Source: an uncultured Faecalibacterium sp.
Lineage (GTDB): Bacteria; Bacillota; Clostridia; Oscillospirales; Ruminococcaceae
DNA: 26,662 nucleotides
Assembly (NCBI GenBank): GCA_900772565.1
Contig: CAAHET010000029.1
Coordinates: 1 to 26,662, forward strand
Direction: 5' to 3'
Shown here: positions 14,772-22,212 of the stretch, one piece after another
How positions within the stretch are numbered: position 1 is the first letter of the stretch
Layout: every line of letters begins with the position of its first letter
The notes under the pieces: generated by a model
Told to the model about the DNA's origin: nothing
Seen by the model: the letters and a program-made list of their open reading frames with translations, nothing else
Databases searched by the model: none
Program-made: the position numbers and the translations under genes

Positions 14772-16130
14772 TTAAATCACACTCTGCTCCAGCCAGCTGC
14801 CGCGGCGGAAGCGCAGATAGAAGCACAGCGAGCGGAACACCCAGTCCAGATACATACCCATCCAGATGCTCAGCAGCCCGCCGCCGAAGCACAGCACTGC
14901 CAGATAGCAGAAGCCCACCCGGAACGTCCACATGGACACGATGCTCACGGTCATGGTAAAGCGGGCGTCACCGGCGGCGCGCAGGATGTTGGGCAGGGTA
15001 AAGCTGGACGGCCACACGAACAGGGAAACGATGTTGAACCACACCATGATGTCCAGCGCCATGGCCTGTGCTTCCGGCGAGAGGTTGAACAGGGACACCG
15101 CGAACCGGTTGGCAAAGAAGAACGCCGACAGGTTCATCACCCACGCGCCGCAGTAGGCGGTCAGCATCAGACGGCGGGAGTAGTACACCGCCTGTTCCTT
15201 TTCGCCTGCGCCCAGACACTGTCCCACCACGGTCAGGGCAGCCATGCCCACGGCGTTGGCGGGAACGTTCAAAAAGGTGGTGGTGGTATTGGCTACCGCA
15301 TTTGCGGCAATGGCTGCTGTGCCAAGGGTGGAGGTCAGGCTGGAGACCGACAGCTTGCCGATCTGGAACATTCCGTTCTCGATACCGGCAGGGATGCCCA
15401 CCCGCAGGATGCGCCGGATCAACCCGCCGTTCGGTGCCATCGCCCGCAGGCTGTCCACCCGCAGGGCGCAGTCCGGCTTTTGCAGCAGATACAGCACCAC
15501 CGCGCAGGCAATGGCGCGGGACACAAGGCTGGCAAGCGCCGCGCCCATGACCCCCATGCCGAAGCCGTAGATCAGCACCGCGTTGCCGCCGATGTTCACC
15601 ACGTTCATCACCAAGCTGGACAGCATACTGATCTTGCTGTTGCCCTGCGCCCGGAACAGCGCCGCACCGGCGTTGTACAGGCCGATGAAGGGGTAGCTCA
15701 GCGCCGAAAGCAGAAAATAGGTCTCGGCATAGTGCATCACGTCCGCGTCAATGGAGCCAAAGATGCCCCGCAGGATGGCGTGCCGCCCGCCGATGACCAC
15801 CGCCGCCACCAGCACACTGAAGCTGGACAGCACGAATAAGATCTGCGCCGCCGCCGCCTTGGCGTTTTTTGGCTCCTGATGGCCGATGTACTGGCTGGTG
15901 ACCACCGCGCCGCCGGTGGCCAGTGCGCTCATGATCTGGATCATCAGGGTGTTGAAGCTGTCCACAAGGCTTACGCCGGACACGGCGGCTTCGCCCACCG
16001 AGGATACCATCAAGGTGTCAGCCAGACCAATGGTCACGCTGAGTGCCTGCTCCGCGATCAGCGGCAGCAGCAGCGCCACCAGCGCCTGCCGTGGAAACAG
16101 GGGAGTGGATGTGAATTTGGACGATTTCAT
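14772..16130 (-). CDS. MATE-family efflux transporter
   Basis: A 452-residue inner-membrane transporter with about 12 hydrophobic segments in two similar halves. Typical MATE landmarks are present: PLIAEQALSVTIGLADTLMV at the start of the first half, the ALFRAQGNSK loop, the YGFGMGVMGAALAS segment, and GIPAGIENGMFQIGKL opening the second half. MATE pumps export drugs or metabolites using Na+ or H+ gradients; the substrate is unknown. The start at 16130 has GGAGG six bases upstream and matches the family's N-terminus; a longer frame to 16214 runs through the promoter. No regulator gene is adjacent. Confidence 0.92.
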   Translation of the reverse strand: MKSSKFTSTPLFPRQALVALLLPLIAEQALSVTIGLADTLMVSSVGEAAVSGVSLVDSFNTLMIQIMSALATGGAVVTSQYIGHQEPKNAKAAAAQILFVLSSFSVLVAAVVIGGRHAILRGIFGSIDADVMHYAETYFLLSALSYPFIGLYNAGAALFRAQGNSKISMLSSLVMNVVNIGGNAVLIYGFGMGVMGAALASLVSRAIACAVVLYLLQKPDCALRVDSLRAMAPNGGLIRRILRVGIPAGIENGMFQIGKLSVSSLTSTLGTAAIAANAVANTTTTFLNVPANAVGMAALTVVGQCLGAGEKEQAVYYSRRLMLTAYCGAWVMNLSAFFFANRFAVSLFNLSPEAQAMALDIMVWFNIVSLFVWPSSFTLPNILRAAGDARFTMTVSIVSMWTFRVGFCYLAVLCFGGGLLSIWMGMYLDWVFRSLCFYLRFRRGSWLEQSVI

Positions 16131-16172
16131 GCTGTCCTCCGTTGCAAATGACAAAAAAGCTCGAATACTCCT

Positions 16173-16201
16173 ATCATACAGCGGAAGCGGTCGAAATGCA
16201 A
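16173..16201 (-). promoter_or_regulatory. Promoter of the MATE gene
   Basis: Minus strand TTGCAT, 17-base spacer, TATGAT, about 43 bases before the start codon at 16130. Confidence 0.65.
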
Positions 16202-16226
16202 GTGATGTATACAATAATTTCCCTGC

Positions 16227-17009
16227 TCAGGCAAATTCTTTGCTGGGCACGGCAGGGTAGCCGTAGTAAACAACGTAGTCAAAGGGCACTGCCGGGTCAG
16301 CATTCCACTTGCCGGTGCAGCTGCGCACACTGGCGGCAAGGCTTGCCGGGGTAGGCGGAGTGCCGGGGTCTACCTTGTCGGTGCACACGGTGTTCCACAC
16401 CGCAGCGCCAAAGGCGGCGCAGTTGTGCCATGCCGACCACTTGTCTGCCTTGGCAAGGGCGGCGTTCACAGCTGCCAGCTGCTCCGCGTTCATGGACAGC
16501 TGCAGACAGGTCAGGTTGGCGTAAAAATCCGGGAGATAGTGCGTATTATAGCTTTCGACATTGTACCACAGCCCGGCGTGCTCCCGGTTGTTGCCCCGGG
16601 TGCCCATGGTAATGCTGGTGCCCGGCGCAATGGAAAGCCCGCCCACCGCAAGGTCGGCGTCAGTGTTGTTGGTCACCGCAAGAAACACATGACCGTCAAT
16701 GTTGACGGGCGTATCCTTTTCCACATAGGTGGTGTAGAGCCGCAGCACCGCCACGGCATCCTCGGCAGGGGCGGCACCGGCGGTGTCTGCCGGGGTCTGC
16801 ACCGCGCAGGGGGCAAAGCGGTAGGCTGTGCCGTGCTGGGCAAGGAAGGCGTAAGCGTTCCACAGCGAGGTCTCGGTGCCGGTGCGGGCGGTCAGGGTGC
16901 GGGGCTCCTTGGCTGTGGGCTGGGCAGCGGGCGCATCCTCGGCATAGGCGGTAAGGCTTATGCACAGCGCAAGGCCGAGGACAAGCAGCAGGCGGGAAAG
17001 CTTTTTCAT
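16227..17009 (-). CDS. Secreted protein, possible permuted papain-like (NlpC/P60-like) fold
   Basis: A 260-residue exported protein with a signal peptide (MKKLSRLLLV..., likely cut after AYA at residue 23). The mature part has a conserved-looking His in IDGHVFLAV (His107), a second in NNREHAGLWY (His144), and a Cys in WHNCAAFGAAVWN (Cys197). Order 'His before Cys, with NC-xF' is that of circularly permuted NlpC/P60 enzymes such as the YiiX/LRAT group, which are hydrolases or acyltransferases. This assignment is inference from residue order only; no catalytic proof exists. GGAGG precedes the ATG at 17009. It diverges from the pyrophosphatase gene and stands alone. Confidence 0.8.
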   Translation of the reverse strand: MKKLSRLLLVLGLALCISLTAYAEDAPAAQPTAKEPRTLTARTGTETSLWNAYAFLAQHGTAYRFAPCAVQTPADTAGAAPAEDAVAVLRLYTTYVEKDTPVNIDGHVFLAVTNNTDADLAVGGLSIAPGTSITMGTRGNNREHAGLWYNVESYNTHYLPDFYANLTCLQLSMNAEQLAAVNAALAKADKWSAWHNCAAFGAAVWNTVCTDKVDPGTPPTPASLAASVRSCTGKWNADPAVPFDYVVYYGYPAVPSKEFA

Positions 17010-17085
17010 GGGTGTTCCTCCGTATCAGCAATATTTTCTATAAGCTTAAAGCAATTTGCCGGTCAGGTCAAGCCGTTTGTTGCCC

Positions 17086-17114
17086 TTTACCCTCGGACGC
17101 AGTTGTGTTAAAAT
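17086..17114 (+). promoter_or_regulatory. Promoter of the pyrophosphatase gene
   Basis: TTTACC, 17-base spacer, TAAAAT. The transcript would have a leader of about 90 bases containing a GC-rich hairpin (GCCCC...GGGGC, about 17130-17152) followed by GCTGTTTT, perhaps a weak attenuator. Confidence 0.6.
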
Positions 17115-17210
17115 AAGGTTGCAGCCCGCCCCGCTGTGCAGGAGAGGGGCGCTGTTTTGGTAAATGATAAGATATATGATAAGAAGGTAAAACCCATAAG
17201 GGGGTAAACT

Positions 17211-18866
17211 ATGCAGCAAACTGCGCACAAGGTCGTTGTCATCGGGCATCGCAACCCGGACACCGACTCCATCTGCTCTGCCATTGCCTATGCAGAGCTG
17301 AAAAATAAGACCAGTGATCTGGTCTGCGAGGCCCGGCGTGCGGGCAAGATGAATCAGGAAACAGAATTTGTGCTGAAAAAGTTTGGGGTCACGCCGCCCC
17401 GGATGTGCACCGACGTCAACCCGAAGATCCGGGACGTGGATTACCGCCAGATCCCCGGCATCCCCGGCTCCACCAGCCTGCGCAAGGCGTGGGAGATCAT
17501 GCGCGACCAGAAGATCGACACCCTTGCCGTGACCAGCGAGGACAACGAATTGCAGGGACTCATCACGGTGAAGGATATCGCCACCGCCAACATGGACCTG
17601 TTCGACACCGGCATCCTCGCCAAGAGCCGCACCAGCTACCGCAATATTCTGGAAACGCTGGGCGCTACCATGGTGGTGGGCAGCGAGGATGCGGTGTGCA
17701 CCACCGGTCACATCCGCATTGGCACCGCTACCCCGGAAATGCTGGAAAGCAACATGGAAAAGGGTGATATCGTCATCCTGACCAACCGCTACGAAAGCCA
17801 GCTCTGCGCCATCGAGAAGGAAGCTTCTCTTATCATCATCTGCAACGGCGCAAAGGTAGGCCGCACCATCCAGCACATTGCCGCCGAGACCGGCGTAGCC
17901 ATCATGAGCGCCCCCTGCGATACCTACGCGGCGGCAAAGCTCATCAGCCAGTGCGCGCCCATCTCCTATTACATGACCCGGGACGATATCATGAAGTTCA
18001 CCCTCGTCAGCCCGGTGGCAGACGTCACCCGCGTGATGGCAAAGGTGCGCCACCGCTATTTCCCCATTCTGGACGCAGACGGCAAGTATTGCGGTATGAT
18101 CAGCCGCCGCAACATCATCAACCTGCGCAAGCGCCGCATCATTCTGGTGGACCACAACGAGGCCACACAGGCGGTGGAAGGCTTTGATCAGGCCGAGATC
18201 TTGGAAATCATCGACCACCACCGCATCGGCAGTCTGGAGACCAGCGGCCCGGTGTACTTCCGCAACCAGCCGGTGGGCTGCACCGCCACCATCGTCACCC
18301 AGATGTACGATGAAAACGGCGTGGCCATCCCGCAAAAGACCGCCGGTCTGCTGCTGGCCGCCATCCTGTCGGATACGCTGGTGTTCCGCAGCCCCACCTG
18401 CACCCCCATCGACGTGAACGCCGCCAACCGTCTGGCAAAGATCGCCGGGGTGGACATCAACGAGTTTGCCAACGAGATGTTTGAAGCCGGTGAAAAACTG
18501 GACGGCAAGACTGCCGAGGAAGTGTTCTTGCAGGACTTCAAGGTGTTCATGTGCGGCGATATCCGCTTTGGTGTGGCGCAGGGCAGCTATATGACCCACA
18601 AGAACCTGACCGCCGCCGAGGCGCTGCTGAAGCCGTATCTCGAGGAGGCACGCAACAAGCAGAACGTGGAAGATATCTATATGCTGCTGACCGATGTGCC
18701 CAAGGAGGAGAGCGTGGTCATCTGCAACGGACGCTACGCCGCCGAGGTGCTGACCGATGGCTTCGAGACCCAGCCCGCCGCCGATGCCAGCTGGACACTG
18801 CCGGGCGTGGTGAGCCGCAAAAAGCAGTTCATCCCCGCCCTGATGACCGCTTATCAGGAGCTGTAA
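17211..18866 (+). CDS. ppaC: Manganese-dependent inorganic pyrophosphatase with CBS and DRTGG domains
   Basis: A 551-residue family II pyrophosphatase that hydrolyses PPi to phosphate. The DHH domain begins with IGHRNPDTDS (metal ligands His13, Asp17, Asp19) and continues near DHNE and IDHHRIG; the C-terminal DHHA2 domain holds the substrate-binding SRKKQ. Between the first two DHH blocks lies a large regulatory insert: CBS1 (about 82-125, ITVKDIA), a DRTGG domain (about 130-240), and CBS2 (about 245-305, YYMTRDD...GMISRRNI). Plain PpaC is about 310 residues, so the insert explains the size; such enzymes are controlled by adenine nucleotides. AAGGGGG precedes the ATG. A palindromic repeat and the acylphosphatase gene follow. 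Confidence 0.95.
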   Translation: MQQTAHKVVVIGHRNPDTDSICSAIAYAELKNKTSDLVCEARRAGKMNQETEFVLKKFGVTPPRMCTDVNPKIRDVDYRQIPGIPGSTSLRKAWEIMRDQKIDTLAVTSEDNELQGLITVKDIATANMDLFDTGILAKSRTSYRNILETLGATMVVGSEDAVCTTGHIRIGTATPEMLESNMEKGDIVILTNRYESQLCAIEKEASLIIICNGAKVGRTIQHIAAETGVAIMSAPCDTYAAAKLISQCAPISYYMTRDDIMKFTLVSPVADVTRVMAKVRHRYFPILDADGKYCGMISRRNIINLRKRRIILVDHNEATQAVEGFDQAEILEIIDHHRIGSLETSGPVYFRNQPVGCTATIVTQMYDENGVAIPQKTAGLLLAAILSDTLVFRSPTCTPIDVNAANRLAKIAGVDINEFANEMFEAGEKLDGKTAEEVFLQDFKVFMCGDIRFGVAQGSYMTHKNLTAAEALLKPYLEEARNKQNVEDIYMLLTDVPKEESVVICNGRYAAEVLTDGFETQPAADASWTLPGVVSRKKQFIPALMTAYQEL

Positions 18867-18878
18867 TGGAAGGGGGCG

Positions 18879-18996
18879 ACCCCCTCAGTCACCTGCGGTG
18901 ACAGATTCCCCCTTTTGTCGCTACGCGACATCTTCCCCCGACGCGGGGGAAGGCGTCCCTCTCGGGGACGCCTTTTAGTGATGACGGAAGGGGTGG
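18879..18996. repeat. Palindromic repeat, copy 2
   Basis: Fits the same plan as the element at 4957: the left end CCCCCTCAGTCACC and a right end whose reverse complement starts CCCCTTCCGTCATC. It consists of consecutive small hairpins: TCACCTGCGGTGA, TGTCGCTACGCGACA, CTTCCCCCGACGCGGGGGAAG in part, and GGCGTCCC/GGGGACGCC. It fills the space between ppaC and the acylphosphatase gene and ends 20 bases before the latter's ribosome site. Confidence 0.75.
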
Positions 18997-19025
18997 GCTT
19001 TCCAGAAAAGCACACGGAGGGCAAA

Positions 19026-19352
19026 ATGTTTGATTTTCTTTCTAAAAAGGACCGCACCCCGCCCGCGCTGCCGGAGGGCACGGAGCGGCGGCACTACACC
19101 ATCACCGGGCAGGTGCAGGGGGTGGGCTTCCGCTACCGGGCGCGGTACGCCGCGCAGACCCTCGGTCTGACCGGCTGGGCGCAGAACGAGGACGACGGCA
19201 GCGTGACGCTGGAAGTGCAGGGCGACCCGGACAAGTTCATCTCCCTGTTCGCCATGATCCAGAAAAGCGATTATATCCAGATCACCGACATCCGCCAAAA
19301 GAACATCCCGCCCGACCCGTGGGAGCGCGGCTTCTCAGTAAAGGGCTATTGA
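19026..19352 (+). CDS. acyP: Acylphosphatase
   Basis: A 108-residue cytoplasmic enzyme that hydrolyses acyl phosphates such as acetyl phosphate. The domain occupies residues 22-108: GQVQGVGFRYRARY carries the catalytic Arg36 and GWAQNEDDGSVTLEVQG the catalytic Asn54. The first 20 residues, with MFDFLSKKDRTPP, are an extension not found in the minimal family (about 90 residues). GGAGG lies 5 bases before the ATG. It follows ppaC with a palindromic repeat in between, so cotranscription is possible; the two enzymes both release phosphate from small high-energy compounds, but any link is inference. Confidence 0.93.
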   Translation: MFDFLSKKDRTPPALPEGTERRHYTITGQVQGVGFRYRARYAAQTLGLTGWAQNEDDGSVTLEVQGDPDKFISLFAMIQKSDYIQITDIRQKNIPPDPWERGFSVKGY

Positions 19353-19363
19353 ATAAAAAGCAG

Positions 19364-19404
19364 CGGGGCTGCTGTACCATAGAAGGTGCAGCAGCCCCGT
19401 TTTT
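19364..19404 (+). terminator. Terminator of the acylphosphatase gene
   Basis: A 15-base-pair stem (19364-19378 with 19385-19399, core CGGGGCTGCTG) with one G-U pair and loop ATAGAA is followed by TTTTT. Confidence 0.88.
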
Positions 19405-19410
19405 GCTTGC

Positions 19411-19441
19411 AAAAACCCCGGAGCGCATTTGCGCTCCGGGG
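19411..19441 (-). terminator. Terminator of the 19469-19987 lipoprotein
   Basis: CCCCGGAGCGC and GCGCTCCGGGG pair around a four-base loop; on the minus strand a TTTTT run follows. Similar CCGGAG/CTCCGG stems end the other two small lipoprotein genes. Confidence 0.85.
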
Positions 19442-19468
19442 CAAAACTCAAGACATGAGAAAGTGTGT

Positions 19469-19987
19469 TTATTCGCTGACCATAAAGAGAACCAGAGTGT
19501 AATCCTTTTGCTTGGTAACGGTAACACCGAACTTAGCCGGTTTCTCGACACCAAAAGTATTCAGGATATTCTGGATATTGGACATACCGTTTTTGACAGC
19601 CGCAGACAGAGTATCCTTGGTGAGCTCTCCAGAGTTCAAGACAAGCACATCCACCGGCGCAACCTTTTTGCCGTTTGCTGCCGCCTCAAGAGTATTCAGC
19701 AGCTCGGTCTGTGCGGCAATATAAGATTTCTGATCTTGTGCGATCATGGCATCCCAAACCTTGACCGTAGCAGGCAGGCACCTAGCGCTGATCGTGGTCA
19801 GTTCGGCATCCTCGGTCAACTCCAGATTGACATCCTTGCCCAACTCCACAGTCCATTCAGCAACGCTCTTTTCCAAAGCAGCATCGCGTTCTACGGGAGC
19901 GCTGATGGGACCACCGCAAGCGGTGAACATAGCCAGAGCCATGATACCGGCCAGAAGAACGGCCACAAGACGTTTCATCTTTTTCAT
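19469..19987 (-). CDS. Small lipoprotein A (paralogue cluster)
   Basis: A 172-residue predicted lipoprotein: MKKMKR, hydrophobic core and lipobox FTAC with Cys24. The mature part is helical, then ends in a strand-like tail (KFGVTVTKQKDYTLVLFMV). I do not recognise the family. The helix-then-'iGV.v.....Y....' ending, also present in the two neighbours, vaguely recalls the end of CAP/SCP domains but lacks their catalytic residues. Its promoter, leader and first 24 codons are almost the same as those of the lipoprotein at 22141, in opposite orientation, while the mature proteins differ greatly. GGAGGGG lies before the ATG. Function unknown; possibly a surface antigen or immunity-like protein, which is a guess. 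Confidence 0.8.
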   Translation of the reverse strand: MKKMKRLVAVLLAGIMALAMFTACGGPISAPVERDAALEKSVAEWTVELGKDVNLELTEDAELTTISARCLPATVKVWDAMIAQDQKSYIAAQTELLNTLEAAANGKKVAPVDVLVLNSGELTKDTLSAAVKNGMSNIQNILNTFGVEKPAKFGVTVTKQKDYTLVLFMVSE

Positions 19988-20117
19988 GTTACATCCCCTC
20001 CAGAATGAAATGATTCACAGGCTGTTTTGTGTCCCAAATGCACAAACGACCTATACTCATTTTACAGCGCAGCCATGGCCGCGTCAATGGACAGATTGCC
20101 TGAAATTTCCAATGATT
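19916..20117 (-). repeat. Inverted-repeat arm 1: lipoprotein promoter, leader and signal peptide
   Basis: The reverse complement of this stretch matches 22012-22212 at roughly 85-90% by eye, including about 44 identical bases across the start codon and signal peptide. The two arms face each other across about 1.9 kb that holds a third lipoprotein, a palindromic repeat and a secreted protein. Confidence 0.85.
20059..20087 (-). promoter_or_regulatory. Promoter of lipoprotein A with spacer dyad
   Basis: Minus strand TTGACG, 17-base spacer, TAAAAT. The spacer holds an imperfect inverted repeat (CGCGGC, CATG, GCTGCG as read) that is conserved in the promoter at 22042. Confidence 0.75.
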
Positions 20118-20151
20118 TTTGGGCGCTATGTCAGAGCTGTCAGATATAAAA

Positions 20152-20176
20152 ACCCGGAGAGCGGTTGCTCTCCGGG
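20152..20176 (-). terminator. Terminator of lipoprotein B
   Basis: CCCGGAGAGC and GCTCTCCGGG pair around GGTT; on the minus strand TTTTTATAT follows. It begins 16 bases after the stop codon. Confidence 0.88.
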
Positions 20177-20192
20177 AAGATCGTTGGTTGAT

Positions 20193-20687
20193 TTACTTGT
20201 TATAGTTGGGGTTCCTGATCTGGAATGCGATGCCCATGTAGCTCTTGGTATTGCTTGTCTTGACAACGACACCGACCTTAGTCCAGTTGCCGCTCTGCTG
20301 GATATCCACATTGGCATCAGTCGAGACCTTCTTGGAGATCTCGGTCAGGATAGCGCTGAGAAGCGTATCGGAGTAGGTGTAGTTTGCAGTCACAGTAATG
20401 GTCAGGTATTCCTTATCCTTACCTTCGATGTGAACTTTGCCGATCAGCTTATAACCAAAGATGCTGATACCGCCCTTGAGATCTTCCTCCAGATGGGCAG
20501 CAGCGATCCTTTGCAGATCGCGATCATTCTGCATGGCTGCGCTGCTCTTGCTGCGGATCTGGTTCATCACCTTTTCCTCGGCTTCCGAGTTCTCGTTCGA
20601 ACCGCCGCCACCGGAACAGGCAGTAAACATCAGCATGGCCATTGCACCTGCAAGCAGCAGAGCGACGATCTTTGACAGTTTTCTCAT
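20193..20687 (-). CDS. Small lipoprotein B (paralogue cluster)
   Basis: A 164-residue predicted lipoprotein with basic start MRKLSK, hydrophobic core and lipobox FTAC (Cys24), then a Gly-rich linker. The mature part has amphipathic helices, a strand-rich middle (KLIGKVHIEGKDKEYLTITVTANYTY) and a tail NWTKVGVVVKTSNTKSYMGI similar in layout to the other two cluster members. No known family is recognised. The start at 20687 has GGAGGGA upstream; an earlier ATG at 20753 lies before the signal peptide and is rejected. It has its own strong promoter, so it is not simply in an operon with lipoprotein A downstream. Confidence 0.8.
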   Translation of the reverse strand: MRKLSKIVALLLAGAMAMLMFTACSGGGGSNENSEAEEKVMNQIRSKSSAAMQNDRDLQRIAAAHLEEDLKGGISIFGYKLIGKVHIEGKDKEYLTITVTANYTYSDTLLSAILTEISKKVSTDANVDIQQSGNWTKVGVVVKTSNTKSYMGIAFQIRNPNYNK

Positions 20688-20775
20688 AGGGGTATCCCTC
20701 CAATCAGCTTTTTTTGTGGTTATGTTTCTTCTTTCTGAAAAGGCTTTGCGCAACCATTGTCGCCTTTCTGCCCTG

Positions 20776-20805
20776 ATTATATCCGACAGACGACGCTTTT
20801 GTCAA
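20776..20805 (-). promoter_or_regulatory. Promoter of lipoprotein B
   Basis: Minus strand TTGACA, 18-base spacer, TATAAT, giving a leader of about 80 bases. It does not share the spacer dyad of the other two lipoprotein promoters. Confidence 0.8.
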
Positions 20806-20994
20806 TCGGGAATATCGCTAAAGTTCCTGAAACAGTTTCGTGAAAAAGGATGAAAACAGGTCATCTTTGCTTCGATTCTGCAACGATTTGGTGCTGACTT
20901 TGTCGACAATCTGCCAAATACTGCTGCGCCTGCTGTGATTGCGCCCTTCGGCTGGGCAAGGATGCACTTAAATTTGGACATATGTTGTGCTGAA
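20806..20994. other. Intergenic stretch with no gene seen
   Basis: Part of the 551-base gap between lipoprotein B and the C39-like gene. Apart from the lipoprotein B promoter at one side and the palindromic repeat at the other, I see no ribosome site, promoter or convincing reading frame. A short minus-strand open frame runs through it but lacks a ribosome site and continues into the repeat. Confidence 0.5.
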
Positions 20995-21150
20995 ACTCCC
21001 TCAGTCTCGCTGCGCTCGCCAGCTCCCTCGGAGAGGGAGCCTCTGGCGAAACCACAAGCTTTGCACTTTAGATGGAAACCTTGCCGCGATGCCAAAGGCC
21101 CCATCCCAGAGGGGGCTGGCATCGAGCGCAGCGAGATGACTGGGGGAGTT
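20995..21150. repeat. MITE-like palindromic repeat, copy 3
   Basis: The ends are inverted: the left begins AACTCCCTCAGTC and the right end's reverse complement begins AACTCCCCCAGTC. Both then carry TCGCTGCGCTCG and CCAGC plus a C-rich block. The centre is unrelated to the other copies and no protein is encoded. It lies between lipoprotein B and the C39-like gene. Confidence 0.8.
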
Positions 21151-21238
21151 TTTCCTCTATTTTGCCTTTTTACACATTTTCACCACGTTTTAGTGGTAAA
21201 ATCATGTCTGAATTGAAATAGTATCGGAGGAGATTCCC

Positions 21239-21910
21239 ATGCAACACTGTCCCGCCCGCGCGGCACAGCGGCTGGCGGCGGCAGTTCTGGCGCTGGCTTT
21301 GCTGCTGTGTGCCTTTTTGCCCCGTGCCCACGCCGCCGAATTGCAGGAGAAAAACGGTATCCTGCTGCTCAGTTTTGATACCAGCCATATCCTTTCTATC
21401 GGCAACCAGACCTCCGGCAAGTGCAGCCTGTACGCACTGCGTTATGCCCGCACCATTCTGGATGGCAAGGTCTGCTCCGGCAGCGGGATGTGGTCGAACG
21501 GAGCGGTGTGGTCTGCTGCGGGCTACACAGGATATTCCGGCACCCGCGCCGAGTGCCTGAAAAAGCTGTACACCGAGCTTTCCGCCGGGCGTCCGGTGAT
21601 CGTACATCTGAAAAACACCACGGTCAGCGGGGTAAAGCGCCATACCAACCGCACCTCTACTTATGAATACCATCTGACCTCCTCCGGCTGGAGCGAGGTG
21701 AACTACCCCCACATTGCCACCAGCAGCACCTATGGCCACTGGGTGTGTGTGGCGGGCATCTCGCCCACCGCCGACCCGGAAAACCTGACCGAGAGCGATT
21801 TCTACGCCCTTGACCCCGCCCGGGTCACCGCTAATGGCCGCCTTGCGGTCACCCGCCTGCTGGATAATACTCTGTGGGTGGAAAATTCTCCCCTGAAAGT
21901 GCTGGGGTGA
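21239..21910 (+). CDS. Secreted C39-like (papain-fold) protein
   Basis: A 223-residue exported protein with a signal peptide ending near AHA at residue 32. The mature part shows Cys62 in SGKCSLYALRYA, His167 in STYGHWVCVAGI and Asp192 in FYALDPAR, spaced and ordered like the Cys/His/Asp triad of C39-like cysteine peptidases, with the RPVIVHLKN strand preceding the His as in that fold. This suggests a peptidase or a related binding protein outside the cell; substrate unknown. GGAGGAG lies before the ATG at 21239. A terminator follows, so it is a single gene. It lies within the segment bounded by the two inverted lipoprotein arms. Confidence 0.85.
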   Translation: MQHCPARAAQRLAAAVLALALLLCAFLPRAHAAELQEKNGILLLSFDTSHILSIGNQTSGKCSLYALRYARTILDGKVCSGSGMWSNGAVWSAAGYTGYSGTRAECLKKLYTELSAGRPVIVHLKNTTVSGVKRHTNRTSTYEYHLTSSGWSEVNYPHIATSSTYGHWVCVAGISPTADPENLTESDFYALDPARVTANGRLAVTRLLDNTLWVENSPLKVLG

Positions 21911-21925
21911 CCATACACCCCCAAA

Positions 21926-21950
21926 GCCCGCCTGCCCGGCGGGCATTTTT
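21926..21950 (+). terminator. Terminator of the C39-like gene
   Basis: GCCCGCC and GGCGGGC pair around TGCCC and are followed by ATTTTTT. Confidence 0.88.
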
Positions 21951-22011
21951 TGTTGGTTCACATCTTTTGTGACCTGCTTTTGTATCCAACAAATTGACGT
22001 AGCTGTCTAAA

Positions 22012-22212
22012 AATAATTGGAAATTTCAGGCAATCTGTCCATTGACGCAGCGTGGGCTGCGTTGTAGAATGAGCGTAGGTCGTTTGTGCATTTGGGGCAT
22101 AAAATAGGCTGAAAATCATTTCATTTTGGAGGAATGTAACATGAAAAAGATGAAACGTCTTGTGGCCGTTCTTCTGGTCGGCATCATGGCACTGGCAATG
22201 CTCACTGCTTGC
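22012..22212 (+). repeat. Inverted-repeat arm 2: lipoprotein promoter, leader and signal peptide
   Basis: Match, in reverse orientation, to 19916-20117. The match starts upstream of the promoter and fades after the lipobox cysteine codon, so only the expression and export parts are shared. Confidence 0.85.
22042..22070 (+). promoter_or_regulatory. Promoter of lipoprotein C with spacer dyad
   Basis: TTGACG, 17-base spacer, TAGAAT. The dyad CGCAGC-GTGG-GCTGCG (22046-22061) is perfect and fills most of the spacer, a good place for a repressor or activator to bind. Confidence 0.75.

Noticed and set aside
17046..18599. 517-codon open frame opposite ppaC
   Set aside because: Shadow of the pyrophosphatase; the translation has no recognisable domain.
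20802..21122. Minus-strand 106-codon open frame in the gap after lipoprotein B
   Set aside because: It runs through repeat copy 3 and the lipoprotein B promoter, lacks a ribosome site and has no recognisable protein features.
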